Assembly: GCA_016110215.1 (NCBI GenBank) | Contig: JADWQD010000002.1 | Location: 186,001-250,000 of the forward strand | DNA from: Capronia americana | Lineage: Eukaryota > Ascomycota > Eurotiomycetes > Chaetothyriales > Herpotrichiellaceae | Length of the DNA: 64,000 nucleotides | Direction: 5' to 3' | Shown: positions 20,850 to 32,762 of the stretch, one piece after another | How positions within the stretch are numbered: the stretch's first letter is position 1 | Layout: every line of letters begins with the position of its first letter | The notes under the pieces: generated by a model | What the model was told of the DNA's origin: nothing | The model's input: only the letters and a program-made list of their open reading frames with translations | Database searches by the model: none | Program-made: the position numbers and the translations under genes

Positions 20850-22552
20850 ATGGAGGGGCTATACACCTGCTTGAGATGTGCCAGAGCTCTCTCAGGCGGT
20901 GGTCGGCAACTTACGACTTCTAGACTCGTCCAGCGAATACCCAGTTGTCGCAGCTTCACCTCGAGCTCTGCGTTCCAGTCGCTGCCCCGAAATCAGTCGA
21001 GCACCGAGCCCACCACAAGCCCGAAAAGATCGATCCGGTCAGCATCTACCGCGGCAGCACCCGCAGCAGAAGAAGATAACTTCGAGCGACACAATATCCC
21101 GCCGACTGACTACGGCGAATGGCGCGCCCATGGGCGAACAGTCCTCGGGCCCGAAAACCTGTTCCATCCTTTCTCCAGATCGCCCATAGCAGCAATCCGG
21201 CAGAGAGCACGCTTTATGAAGCAGCATGCGCTGTGCCCTCATCCTGCACACCAACAGACTCGAGTGCCCACCTCTCCGCACGATCCTGAATCGAGGAAGA
21301 TCGAAGGCGTCAGTAACGAACCGCCGGCACATGTGTCCTTTGAATGCCCAGACTGCGGAATAGCCACCTACTGCTCAGAAGAACACTGGGCCGATGACTT
21401 TGAAGCACATCTGGAAATATGTGATACTCTGAGGCAGATAAACGAAGACGACCATGATCTAAGGTCTGGAAGATGGTTTCCCGAGTTTGAGTATCCGGGT
21501 CCGCAGATCGACGAGGCCTTGGTCAACATGACGAATTGGGATACATTTCTCTATACACGCCAGTTTGAGGCAATAAACCACGACAGGAGCATGCGGCAGG
21601 CGACGAAGTTGCTGACCTATCCTGTAACTATTGGAAGTGTTCTCCATGAGCTAAGCCCATACACAATCCGATCTGGAGGTCGACTTACTGCAGAAGGGTT
21701 GAAGAGTTTGTCAGGTGAGATTCCGTTGTCTACCTGCTGACGCATGATGTGTTCTGACAATTACAGCACTGCGATATACACTGCACCCCCCGAAAACCGG
21801 CCAGGGCAAGGACATCAAAGGTTTGAGGCTCACAAGTCCTCCAGTCCGGCTATTTGTGCTAGGAGCTCGAGCCGAATCCTCACTGCCTCGTGAGGTCTGG
21901 ACGCAACTATCCTACCTGTTCCCACAGGCGTTGATCCATCTCATCTTCATTGGGCCCGAGTCAATGCTGAACCGAGACTCGGAGTTTCCACTTCCCGAAC
22001 GAACAGCCAGCAACCCCTTCGGCGCTGTTGTCGAGGACCGAGTCTCCACCAAAATGAAAATCACCACTTACGTCGACTACTTCCATACCCTACACGAAGC
22101 CAATACCTTCTACCCTTACGACCCCTACTTCGACTGCTTCATGCTCTTTCATCCCGGCCTGGGCCATCCGGCGTCCTCGCACGAGTGGGAAAAGACCTTG
22201 CCCCAACTGCTTGAGACGAAAGTCCCTATAATATGCACCGGATACACGGAATGGGACATGAACCGTGATTGGCAATGGGTCATGGAGAAATGTGCAGGCG
22301 AAGTCGACCTTCTGATGGAACCTGGAGAGAATCGGTTCCGGTCATTACGATGGGACTTGAATGATCTGGATCCCCAGGATATCAGTTGTGGAAACTGGGG
22401 TGTCTGGGCTTTTAGAGGAAAGAGGTATGTCCTGTGTCCCCTTCTGTCGTGAGATTATCTTCTGGCGAATTCACGACTGTGGAATATGCGAATGCTCTTA
22501 CTGACCCTGCATGACACACAGGTACGAAGCAACCACAAGGGACACCATCTGA
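20850..22552 (+). CDS. MSS51: Mss51-like mitochondrial protein with MYND-type zinc finger
   Basis: Three exons (20850-21714, 21767-22424, 22522-22552) give 517 residues. In yeast Mss51 is a heme-responsive translational activator and assembly factor for COX1 in mitochondria. The N-terminus is rich in Arg/Ser and lacks acidic residues for about 50 residues, as expected of a mitochondrial presequence. A zinc finger follows, with Cys129, Cys166, Cys169, Cys175, His179 and Cys191; the insertion between the first and second ligands is long. The rest is the conserved Mss51 C-terminal domain (for example GRWFPEFEYPGPQ and LMEPGENRFRSLRWDLNDL). Introns are 52 nt (with CTGAC) and 97 nt. The last exon encodes only ten residues, and its splicing relies on one acceptor that restores Arg-Tyr and then a stop. 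The assignment rests on overall resemblance; a generic MYND protein is the alternative. Confidence 0.85.
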
Positions 22553-23440
22553 AGCGAAGTATTTCCTCAAAACTTGTACTAGTATTCGAGGGGTACTGGT
22601 CCCGAACGGGCACGGAGTAGCGGAATCAGCCGGATGCGCCCAGAGATACTCGCGCAGGGTTGACAGTTTCTGTACAGAAGACCCAAGGCGGCTGTGTATG
22701 CAGGGCCGTCTTGTTAACCTTGCCTGTGTATAAGCATTTGTCGCCCAGCCGGACTCTGTGTGCCGTGCTAGGACATTATTCACCTTCGAGAACACTTCAA
22801 GCTTTGGTCCGCATCGCAACCTGCAGGCTGATAGGACCGCGACGGGATCGTGATGTCAGGCTTATCGCTAGGCAGATTCGACTGATCACAAGAGGTGCTT
22901 GCATAAGCCAAGCATTAGATCTGTACCAGAGTCAAATTGCCGATCGCGCTCTCGTCGAGCTCTTTCTGAAAGGCGAAATTGGGCACCGCCTCCCGGTCGC
23001 TGAATCCTGACGTTTTCGGCGTATCCCCGAGCGTATCGATAACGATTAGTGATGTTAGCGTGTTTGCTGTGGCCAATGCGACCGCTGCCTCGAATACACA
23101 AGCGTCATGCTACGTACTCGTAGTTGAAATCTGGGGGAAGCCAGCGCTTGCCACTGATGATTCAACACGTTCCGTTCCCTGTTCGTCTAGGTATTTGCAT
23201 TTTAACGAGTGGCAGTGCCCTATATCGCTCTCGACTTTTCGCTTCTTTGTTTATATTATACGTCAAGCGCTTGAATTTGAGACTTTTGCTCGCACTGTAC
23301 CTCTTTGTCTCAACTTGCGCAAGCGCAGACTTCAGCGAGCGCAGTGAACAACCCCTTGCGGCACGACAAGGAGTAGAGTCTGACACAGCAGACATCCATC
23401 TACTTTCACAACTTTCACGTCGCATAAACAGCCCGCAAAA
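22553..23440. other. Intergenic upstream of secreted-protein gene
   Basis: Short ORFs only; none is supported. Confidence 0.5.
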
Positions 23441-24298
23441 ATGAAGGTCCTCCAGCTAGCCTCCCTCCTGTACTTTACCTCCCTCGTCACCTCCGCTCCC
23501 CGCCTCGCGCCATCAACAGACATCTCCGTTCGCGACGCCTCCCCTCTCGACCACTTCGCACACTTGGAAAGGCGCAAAGGCGGCGGAGGCGGTAAAGGAG
23601 GCGGCGGCGGCAGTTCTTCCTCGGGAGGCTCTTCAAGTGGATCAAGTGGACGCACTGGCTCTGGGAGCAGTTCCTCGGGATCCTCAACACGGCCCAATGG
23701 CCAACCATACTCATTTTCCCCAGCGAGCAACGTGGGCGGACGAACGATTTCTGGCAGCGGTACGCCCAAACAATACGGCAATCGATACACAGGTGGCGCG
23801 GCAGTGCCTTACACCGCTGGCGCAAGAAGCCCTACACTAGGCTATGCGCCATTCTTCATCGGGGCCGGTGCGCTTGCCTTCTTCCCGGGGATCTGGCTAT
23901 ACGGCAGCGTATTCGCCTACCCCTATGGGTATCCTTACCATTGGATCGACGACGACGGGCGGAATCGCACTTCGAATGTCACATGTTTGTGTCAGCGATA
24001 TCAAGTCTGCGGATGTGACCCGGACAACAACTCGACGTTCCTGACTCAAGTAGTCACCAATGGTTCGACAACACCCGTTGCGCCAGTCAATACGAGCACC
24101 GTGCGCACCGTAACATACGACAACGGCACGACGAGCACTTACATCAATGGAAGTTTGGCCAATGGGACGACTGCCAGCGGTGGCACCGATCCAAGTGATC
24201 CAAGCCAAGTTAGTCCGGCGGTGAGGTTGGCCGTGGAAATGAGTGGCTATTGGATTACGATTCTTACGGTGGTTTTGGGTATCTGGACCGTTGCTTAG
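23441..24298 (+). CDS. Secreted Gly/Ser-rich protein, probably GPI-anchored
   Basis: A 285-residue intronless protein. Residues 1-18 are a clear signal peptide (MKVLQLASLLYFTSLVTS) ending before Ala-Pro. A dibasic ERRK site (44-47) resembling a Kex2 processing site precedes a low-complexity Gly/Ser tract (about 48-88). The middle has a hydrophobic, aromatic segment (GYAPFFIGAGALAFFPGIWL) followed by a Cys cluster (CLCQRYQVCGC), and then many N-glycosylation sequons (NRT, NVT, NNST, NGS, NTS, NGT). The C-terminal 20 residues are hydrophobic after small residues, as in GPI-anchored proteins. I expect a cell-wall or surface protein. It resembles a family of fungal proteins of unknown function with this Gly/Ser-then-Cys layout, and no enzymatic motif is visible. 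Confidence 0.8.
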   Translation: MKVLQLASLLYFTSLVTSAPRLAPSTDISVRDASPLDHFAHLERRKGGGGGKGGGGGSSSSGGSSSGSSGRTGSGSSSSGSSTRPNGQPYSFSPASNVGGRTISGSGTPKQYGNRYTGGAAVPYTAGARSPTLGYAPFFIGAGALAFFPGIWLYGSVFAYPYGYPYHWIDDDGRNRTSNVTCLCQRYQVCGCDPDNNSTFLTQVVTNGSTTPVAPVNTSTVRTVTYDNGTTSTYINGSLANGTTASGGTDPSDPSQVSPAVRLAVEMSGYWITILTVVLGIWTVA

Positions 24299-25028
24299 CG
24301 CAGACGATCGTGGTGAAGGAGAGCGCACTTGCTGCATCACTGCAGACGGGAATTCAGGGGAACGAATCAACTGAATGCCTCATAGACGAAAAGCTCGTCA
24401 TTGAACGGAGCTGGATGGACAGAGAAGCATATTTCTCTCGCCTTGGTACATATTCCTACTTTGAGTTGAAATTGGTAACCTGGAAACAAGGAAGCGCCAA
24501 TCGAGTCTGTCGGCCGTTGGTCGCTGCATTTTCATTTTTCGAGAATGTTTGTGAGCATTTGGATTGATGGGAGGTTTGTGCCTGCCAAAGCACACATACA
24601 TGGCGCCAGATTTGAACGTTTCATAGCTTTTCACGACCGGGGATTGGAACAGATATGTAGCGCAAGCCACAGCAGAGAATACACTGTGTTGTTTCTTCGA
24701 TTTCACCGTCATAACTTATTCGAGGGGTTTGGTTGGTGGCGCCGTAGATCCTAGATCTCTTGCGTGTCTCCCATTCGAGTGTTGAGGGTTTTTCTTCCGG
24801 TAAGAATGTAAGTAACTGGGAGTGCTGAGCAGGTCGTCGCCAGAGTTTAGGGTTCAGCGGCCCCAGTGATCTCTGAGATACTGTTGCGGATATTGGCCAG
24901 AGAGAAGAGCTGTGCGGTGCGCAAGAGACCAGTGTATGATATTGAATTTCCGAAGTTCTGACCTATGTACAGCTCCTGCCAACGGGCACCATGTCAACCA
25001 TCCACACGGTCGAGTAACCGCTACTCCT
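24299..25028. other. Convergent intergenic region, no supported gene
   Basis: The 3' flanks of the secreted-protein gene and of the complex I subunit gene. Nothing else is supported. Confidence 0.5.
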
Positions 25029-25745
25029 TCAGACCTGTGTCTCTCGGCCCTGGTTCAGCACGACGTCTCGTGATATTTGTGGGTTGTGTTGGAGGTCGCC
25101 TGTGACTTGTTCCTCGTCCACTGGATCACCTGCCATATGTGCCTATAATGCGTCAGCTGAAAGATAGGATCCGTGGGGTGCACAGGGTGCTCACCCGCAC
25201 AGCGCCAGGACCCCCAAGCTCTTCGAACAAGCCGCCCTCGTATTCTTTGGGAGCACTCGGTTTGCCAGGATATGTGGCGGACACCCCGTAATATACTCCC
25301 AGCACGGCCGAGATAAAGCCCGCCCACATCACCAGACCTCGCGCGGTGGACATGAAACTATAGTCGTGCAGTGAGAAGACACCTAGGACGTCATTGTCTT
25401 CGTGGACGGGTTCGCCGAAATTGCGCATTTCCTGCTTGTCGTCCCAGTCGGCGTAGGGGTCGCGGTGTGACCGCTTGACTCGGGGAGGGTTGATGTAGTT
25501 GTTGTTCTTGAGCGCAGTAGTTAGCAAACGATCCATACCGAGCAAGTCTCAAAGATGGCGTTGCGCACCATTTCTGGGTCGTCCGGTTGCTTCTCGACAT
25601 CAGCTGGCGCGGCCCTTGCACACGTGGTGCTCGAGAACTGAGCTCGCGGGACAGCGAGTCGAGGTTGGAATTGCGGTGGTGGATGAGGTCGGGCGAGCGA
25701 TCGAGCAGACCGTGCCGCGAAGGTGGCGGCTCGTCGAGAGAACAT
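25029..25745 (-). CDS. NADH:ubiquinone oxidoreductase ASHI/NDUFB8-type accessory subunit
   Basis: Three exons (25745-25569, 25506-25195, 25142-25029) give a 200-residue accessory subunit of mitochondrial complex I. The N-terminus (MFSRRAATFAARSARSLARP) is an amphipathic, Arg-rich presequence. The core motif INPPRVKRSHRDPYADWDDK and FGEPVHEDNDVLGVFS are the family signature, and a single membrane segment (GLVMWAGFISAVLGVYYGV) follows. Both introns (62 and 52 nt) have good branch points (GCTAAC, GCTGAC). The first interrupts the reading frame between DDPEM and NNNYINPP and is needed to avoid a stop. The 37-residue last exon is less conserved; its phase and stop are consistent, but it is the least certain part. 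Confidence 0.9.
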
Positions 25746-26201
25746 GCTGGACAGAAATGCTCCCCGAGGAGCTGGACGACGAGTCTCGCAGTTCCAGATC
25801 AGTGCATCAAGAGAATTAAGTCGATTGTCGTGATTGTGGAGAGGTGAGGTTGCGGGCTGGTTGAAGGCAAAGGAATGGCAATGCTGGGCATTGATTGGGC
25901 TGAGGGGGGGAGGAAGCTGTCATGCTCAGTGCCTGTTCTTCTCGCCCTGCGCTCACTTCCGATTTCCTTCCACCTCGATATTTTCCACCAACGCAGCCAA
26001 CTTGAATTGCCCGCCAGCAGCCCATCTTTGTCGCGGGAACACTCAAACTCCGTCAGCTCCGTCTACTCGACCGTCTCTACATTCCGGCCCGCGACTCGAC
26101 TGGCCTAGCCCTCTCCCGGTGGAACATGCTCGTCGCCAAATTGGTCATTTTGTAAGGATACAATTTTGCCATGACAGGCGCAGGACGAGTGACCGCGCCA
26201 G
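25746..26201. other. Divergent promoter region of NDUFB8-type gene and SWR1
   Basis: About 450 bp between two divergently transcribed housekeeping genes. It contains an ATTGG (inverse CCAAT) near 25895 and no supported ORF. Confidence 0.5.
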
Positions 26202-29200
26202 ATGCCGACCCCGACCGGCGACTTTCTAACGCACCCCAACACGCTGAATCAACAACGACATCAAGGTGTGCCTCATCATGCAAGCAACAGTCGGCTCCTT
26301 TGACTAACTATCTCTCAGATCTGCCGCATGACAGATCTCAATCGCCCGTTCGCGCCCACGGAACCCCTCCCGACTCATCGGCTGAACGCCATGGCAGCCA
26401 TGATGATTCCAACCAAGAGCCGCCGGCAAAGAAGCGGAAGGTTGCAGGCCCCGAGCATAAACAATCTCCTCGGCCCATCTCTCCGCCATGGAAACGGGTC
26501 GTCGCAGAGGGGCCGACCTCCTTCGTGGTCGATGGGCGTCGAAAGTCTGGAAGGACAAACATAATCCCTCTCGATCTGCAGCCCCAGTCCAGCAGGAGGC
26601 AGACCCGCGCCGCGTTTGACAAGGTCAAGGAGGAACATCAGAAACATGCCAAACCCGTGTACAACATCAAGACGTCGGGAAAAAAGCCCAGCGTCGAGAT
26701 TGTTGTTCCTTCGCGATCGCCATCGGCTGTCAAGCGGGCTACCGCTCCTCCCACCAAGAACCGCGAATCCGCCACCCACGCGCATATCGCCAAAATAGAG
26801 AGCCTGCAAAGACAGATCCAAGAACTCGAGAAAGGTCGCTCAAATATCTCAAATACCCCTCGGTCCAAGTCTTCCAAGTCTCCTGGTCGTCCGGTCAGCG
26901 CTGGCCGCCGCTCAGGGCCGAATTCACTCAAGGTGAATGGTGCTCACAAAGAGAAACGGCCTACTACTGGCACAGTCAAACTCGAATCAGAGAGTGACTC
27001 CACCGATCTTGACAGTTCTCAGAGCGAACCTGAATGGTCCCCCAGAGCGCCAACTTCTCCACCGACTTTGCGCAAAGTCCTCTTTCGTGTCCAACTACCG
27101 CCGCCCACTGTTGCGACTCCTGCCAATATCCCACCATCAAAGAAGTTCGCGAGTTTTGAAGAGTTCTTAGAAAAAGATGACACAGAGCCGAGGCCGGCGG
27201 AGGACACGTTGACACAAGACCAGATCAAAAAGGAAGCCATGGTGAGGACAAAAGTGAGACAGGCACAGCGACGGGGAGGTGCGCTGGACAAAAAGTTGCT
27301 CGACACCCTGCCTAAGCAGCAAGCCGAACCAAAAAGACAATATGCCCATCACGACCACCTGCTTGCTCATGTGCTGCACTTTCGGAAACTTCTCGAAGTG
27401 GAGACCAAGGACCATAGGAGGAAAGCCCAGATCCTGGCTTATGAGGCAAAGAAATACGTCGAGGACAAGCAGAGTCGAAACAAGGTCAAGACCGTCGCTG
27501 AAATCGTGCAAGAAAAGCGCGAGGCTTGCATTGCGGCGTACCGGTCTGTGGTCAAGGATATTGACAAACTTTGGGCGGCCGTCAGGGCGGAAGTTCACGC
27601 CATGCGACAAAAAGAGTATGAAGAAGAGCAACAAGCCAAGATGAAAGGCCACCTCGCTCGAGTGTTGGATCGGACGGATCAAATGCTGAGTCGGGCCGCG
27701 GAGCAGGACGATTTGACGACGGATACTGATACAGACATGTCTGCCGACGAAGCCACGGACTCTGAGTCGGAAAACAGTGAGCAGATGTCGGACAGTCAGA
27801 CGGAATCCGAATCAGAACCAGATAGCCAGGATGCTGATGCCGAGATGTCACTCGAGGAACTGAAAAAGAAGTATGACAACCTAAGCGACTTGCCAGTACC
27901 CGCGGAGAATGCAGAAGAGCCACCAGGACCGAATGAAGACGAGTCAAGTCCAGATCCGGGCCAAGAAGAGTCAGACCCTGAGACCGAGATGGATTCGGAG
28001 TTTGACACAGATGAGAGCGAAGACGAGGACGAGAACGAGGTCCAGGCCGGTGATGACGAAGATGAGAGTGAGGAGGAAGAAGTCGAACCTGACCTTCTCT
28101 CAATGCTCTTTTCGAAGACCCAACGCGCGGAGATGGAGAAAGCAGCCGACCCGGAGGTTGAGAAAGGAGAGTCTGGAACCCACAGCACTCGCCTTGTAGA
28201 AGAACTGCAAGACGAACCGACGGCGGGTGGCGACCAGTCTGAAGGGCCTGATGTGCCGGATCATATCTATGCGGAAAAGTTGGATGCCAGTGTCACGGAG
28301 CGGCTCAGTGTAAAGCTGGAGGCAGTAGCAACTCAACACGACGAAGACATTGAGATGCGAGACGCGACATCACCTTCCCATCTAGAAATACCCCATCTTC
28401 ATTCGGAGGATGCTGTGAGCCAGGACCCCAGCACTCATACTTCTCCTCACACCACAGCCACCAAAGTCTCCGAACCCGACTCTGTCTCTTCTATCGACGC
28501 ACAAATCGATCCAGCTCCGCCTGTCACCCCTTCAGACACCAAGCCTACGATCGAGACACCTGTTCCGAGTCTGTTGCGAGGTACTCTGCGCGAGTACCAA
28601 CACGAAGGCCTGGACTGGCTGGCCAACCTCTATGCGAAAGGACGCAGTGGAATTCTAGCCGACGAGATGGGTCTCGGCAAAACCATTCAGAGCATTGCGC
28701 TTCTGGCTCACCTTGCGGAAGTCCACGAAGTCTGGGGTCCTCATCTGATTGTTGTCCCGACAAGCGTCATGCTGAACTGGGAAATGGAGTTCAAGAAGTT
28801 CTTGCCTGGCTTCAAGATCCTGACGTACTACGGTGACCAGACAGAACGAAAAGAAAAGCGACGGGGTTGGCTGGCGGATGACAAGTTCAATGTCTGCATC
28901 ACCTCTTATCAACTCGTCTTGAAAGACAAGGACTCCTTCAAACGCCGACGATGGCATTACATGATCCTGGATGAAGCGCACAACATCAAGAACTTTCGCT
29001 CAGAGCGATGGCAGACCATGATGACCTTCAATACCAGAGCTCGACTCCTGTTGACCGGCACTCCTCTTCAAAACAACTTGACTGAGCTGTGGTCGCTACT
29101 CTTCTTCCTCCATTATGGTCAAGAAGACGAGGGCGAGGACGATGCATTTGCAGGCTTGAAGGAGTGGTCGGAATGGTTCAAGCGGCCGGTCGAATCGATT

Positions 29201-31237
29201 TTGGAGCACGGGCGCCAGGTTCTGGATGACGAAGATCGTGAGCAGGTCGCAAAACTGCACAAAGTCATCCGGCCATTCCTTCTGCGCAGACTCAAAGCAG
29301 ACGTTGAGAAGCAGATGCCTGCCAAGTACGAACATGTGGAAATCTGTCGCTTATCCAAGCGCCAACGACAACTTTACGACGGCTTCATGTCGAGAGCGCA
29401 AACGAAGGAGACTCTGGCCTCTGGGAACTACTTGTCGATCATCAATGCACTGATGCAGCTGCGCAAAGTGTGCAACCATCCCGACCTGTTCGAAACGCGG
29501 CCCATCAACACGTCGCTCGCAATGCCGAAATCGGCTTCAGCCGACTTCGAAATTAAGGATTTCTTGGTGCGTCGGAGACTGATGCTGGACGCCTCAAACG
29601 ATCTAGACCTCGACTTTTTGCAGTTGGCCCCGATTTCCAATGAGGGGATGTCCATGATTGAGGTAATCGAGACTACTAAACGACACGCGTACCACCAACT
29701 CAAGGGTTTACGTGAAGCGCAGTCAAGGAGGGTCTTATCCTCTTCCGGTGTCTTCGACAGCAACGCTCCAGGTACTTCGTCATGGCGGGGAGACAATCGC
29801 ATTGGCGTGCTCGGATCGCTAGAGAATGTCGGGCGGAGAGCTCGGCTTCAGGAACTCGACCGCACCATGTATTACGAAGCCTACAGGCACCACCAGCGCA
29901 CAATTTTCGGCCGATCCCTGATCGGACGAGTTACCATCAACACGAAATATGAGCGACTGTCCAGACTCACGCCGCCTCGATTCTTGTCGAAATGGTGGGA
30001 GAAGGAGATGCCGGTCCAATTTTTCGACATGGTCCACTCCGTCCAGTCACGGTCCGAGCGGATGCAACCTTTCGTTGAGAAATTTGCATGTGTCACTCCC
30101 TCTGTCGTGGCAACCGACCTCGCCACCAGAGCTGTAACCGAAACGGGGGCCCAGCTCATCAGAGAAGCAGCACAGTCAACGTGGAAGCCTGACCAAGACA
30201 ATCCCGTCGATCCGTTCCACCTCGCTCGCATGAAATTATCGATCGCGTTCCCAGACAAGCGCCTTCTCCAATACGACTGCGGAAAGTTGCAGAGACTCGA
30301 CAAACTCCTCCGGCAGCTCCAAGCAGGAGGCCACCGCGCCCTGATCTTCACGCAAATGACCAAGGTCTTGGACATCCTGGAGCAGTTCTTGAACATTCAC
30401 GGCCACAGGTACCTGCGTCTCGACGGAGCTACGAAAATCGAGCAGCGCCAGATCCTCACCGAGAGGTTTAACAACGACAATCGCATCCTGTGTTTCATCC
30501 TGTCTTCCCGCTCCGGCGGTCTCGGGATCAACCTGACTGGCGCAGATACTGTCATCTTCTACGATCTCGATTGGAATCCGGCCATGGACCGGCAGTGCAC
30601 GGATCGGGCTCATCGAATCGGTCAAACTCGCGATGTGCACATCTACCGGTTCGTGAGCGAACATACCATCGAGAGCAACATCCTCCGAAAAGCCAATCAA
30701 AAGCAAATGCTCGATGATGTGGTCATCCAAGAAGGAGATTTCACGACCGATTACATGGCCAGGATGAGCTATCGAGATATGCTTGACACTGGAGTCGGGG
30801 AGGCCGAGGAAGACGAGGCAGGTAGAGCCATGGATCGTGTTCTCGGCACGGCGGGAGACAAGAACATGGTCGTGCTTGAACAAGCTGAAGACCAGGAAGA
30901 TCGGGCGGCGGCCAAGGTTGCCGCAAAGGAGATCCAGGTTACTGACGATGCCGACTTTGAGGATCAGGCACCCAGTGCGACTCCCCAGACGGCGGATGCA
31001 CGCAACACGCCTACGGCGAGCACTGGTGTCGGTATTGGAGGCAATGGACTCTTCACTGGCATAGACACGGCTCCGACCGAGGTGGCGGAAGAGAGCGAGA
31101 AGTGGCATCACATCGATGAATATCTGATCCAACTGCAGAGATACTTGATGAAGGATATTCCGCTGGAGGGCGGGAAGAATTCCAAGAAGGGGAAGAAAGG
31201 ACGTCGGAGGGATGAGCATCGCGTCCGAAGGAGATGA
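26202..31237 (+). CDS. SWR1: SWR1 chromatin-remodelling ATPase (H2A.Z exchange)
   Basis: Snf2-family ATPase of the SWR1 complex, which replaces H2A with H2A.Z in nucleosomes. I propose exons 26202-26265 and 26319-31237 (1660 residues). The 53-nt intron has a donor after CAAG, a TGACTAAC branch point and a CTCTCAG acceptor. The alternative is an unspliced start at 26171 in the same downstream frame (1688 residues). In order: a basic disordered N-terminus with KKRK; an HSA domain at about 356-460; a long acidic Asp/Glu/Ser tract at about 490-615; ATPase lobe 1 with DEMGLGKT near 803 and DEAH near 906; the family's long insert after LRKVCNHPDLF; lobe 2 with SGGLGINLTGADTV and DRAHRIGQT; and a basic C-terminus. 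The split ATPase and the LRGTLREYQHEGLDWLANLY start favour SWR1 over INO80. It appears complete. Confidence 0.95.
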
Positions 31238-31532
31238 CGCCCAGTGACAAGGCCAGTTGTGGTTTTCTAGGACTTGGAAAAGATGATTCGAGTGAGACGA
31301 GAAAATGTTTGAACGAGAGGCTGCAATCTCATGTACGATAGGGGAGTTGGTGTCAGTGGTGTCACTCTTGGCAATGGGAAGAGCAAGGGTTTTATAAACG
31401 GTGCTTTGCCTATCTTTCAACCTGTCTACCTACCCTACATTGAGGAGACGAGGAGACTCACGCAGAGCTCAATGGGTTGGTGCAGGGCCTCCTAAGCAGA
31501 GCCGAAAGAGAAATAAGTGTATCAAAATCGAA

Positions 31533-31742
31533 ATGTTCTAAGGTTCCAATGCTGTTCCAATGCTGGTCTGATACAGCTTTAATACTATTCTAATATTGTT
31601 CTGATACAGCTTTAATGCTGTTCTAATGCTATTCTGATACAGCTTTAATGCTGTTCTAATGCTGTTCCAATGCCATCCCGATACAGCTTTGATGCTGTTT
31701 TAATGCTGTCCTGATACATCCCTAGGTAATATTAAGGCCGCG

Positions 31743-31779
<37 letters not shown>

Positions 31780-31816
31780 TTGTGCTAAGTATTAATACAT
31801 TATTAGAACAGTGTCC
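31533..31816 (+). repeat. Degenerate minisatellite, left copy, with CAACAG tract
   Basis: About 180 bp of imperfect 10-11-bp units (AATGCTGTTCT variants) with periodic GATACAGCTTTAATG blocks, ending in TCCTGATACATCCCTAGGTA. After a short spacer comes a CAACAG tract (31743-31779) and then TTAGAACAGTGTCC. The same ordered parts occur in inverted orientation at 55999-56455. Confidence 0.88.
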
Positions 31817-31970
31817 AGTACTAATGCTAATAACCCTCTCGCCGAAGTTGTCTTCTTCCCCTTTCCTCTCTTTTCTTGAGCTTCGGCGGCGCTTATTCTC
31901 CTACCTACTACTCGGTACTATGTACTCTCGATGCACGTGCATAGAAGGATCCCAGTCTACGCGTACGAGC

Positions 31971-32078
31971 AAACTGATCGACAATGCGTTGGAGGGGCAC
32001 AGGGGGAAGGATCAAAGGATCCAAAACTGATCGACATACGGTGGGGGCCCAGCGAGCGGATCCAAAACTGATCGACAT
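31971..32078 (+). repeat. Three short direct repeats (AAACTGATCGACA)
   Basis: AAACTGATCGACA occurs at 31971-31983 and again within 32017-32037 and 32058-32078. The last two copies share a longer 21-bp match beginning GGATCCAAAACTG and are 41 bp apart. Function unknown; it could be a remnant of local duplication or a regulator site. Confidence 0.7.
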
Positions 32079-32762
32079 GCATTGCCCCGGGGGGCAGTAC
32101 CCGCATTACGAGTAGATCCTAGATCTACTCGGGACTTGTAACTCGTACTTATACATGTACACGTACTGCCTAAAGGGGAAATGAAGAAAATGAATGAACG
32201 TGGCGCTATTTCGGTGAGCGCTCGAGTTAGCGCTGACATAAGGATCCTGTCTCCTCTGGTCTCTGGTCTCTAGGACAGGACGAGTATATATATGGTTGAC
32301 GATCTGTTTTGCGCACGGGCAGGTAGGATGATGACGTGGTGCGGAATTCTATCTTGAGGGTATCTCGTCACGTAGTCAAGAAAGGGTTGATGGATGATCA
32401 TGGCTGAACTGACGGTCGGTTACTTGCCTTTACACAGAGACGAGTATGTCGAGCTGGGGAAGGCGAAAAGTGCCAGAGGAAGGGAGGGGGGAAGAGAGAG
32501 AGAGAGCTGAAAGGTGGGTGCTATTGTGCATTTCTCCCATTCGAAATACTGTATCTTACGTACGTACCATGACGGTGAAGGGGTATTTTGTCTGGTCGTG
32601 GGAAAGTCTCCCTGAATATATGTAATTAACTCATGTCCTCCTGGCAATGAATGACTAGATTCCTGATTGACGATTTCCTGGTCGGAGAACCATACTCGTG
32701 AGGTCTTAGTTGGAGACTGTTGGTTTTGGTGTGGCGTCTGAAACCTTGACACAGCAGAAATT

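Larger units (their letters stand above)
31238..32762. other. Intergenic region at left boundary of accessory block
   Basis: Starts right after SWR1 and holds the left minisatellite copy (31533-31816), three short direct repeats (31971-32078) and a (GA)n-rich patch near 32494-32508, which is (CT)n on the other strand. No gene is supported. Confidence 0.6.

Noticed and set aside
30236..31420. 394-codon minus-strand ORF opposite SWR1
   Set aside because: It is an antisense shadow of the SWR1 helicase C-terminal region; no domain of its own.
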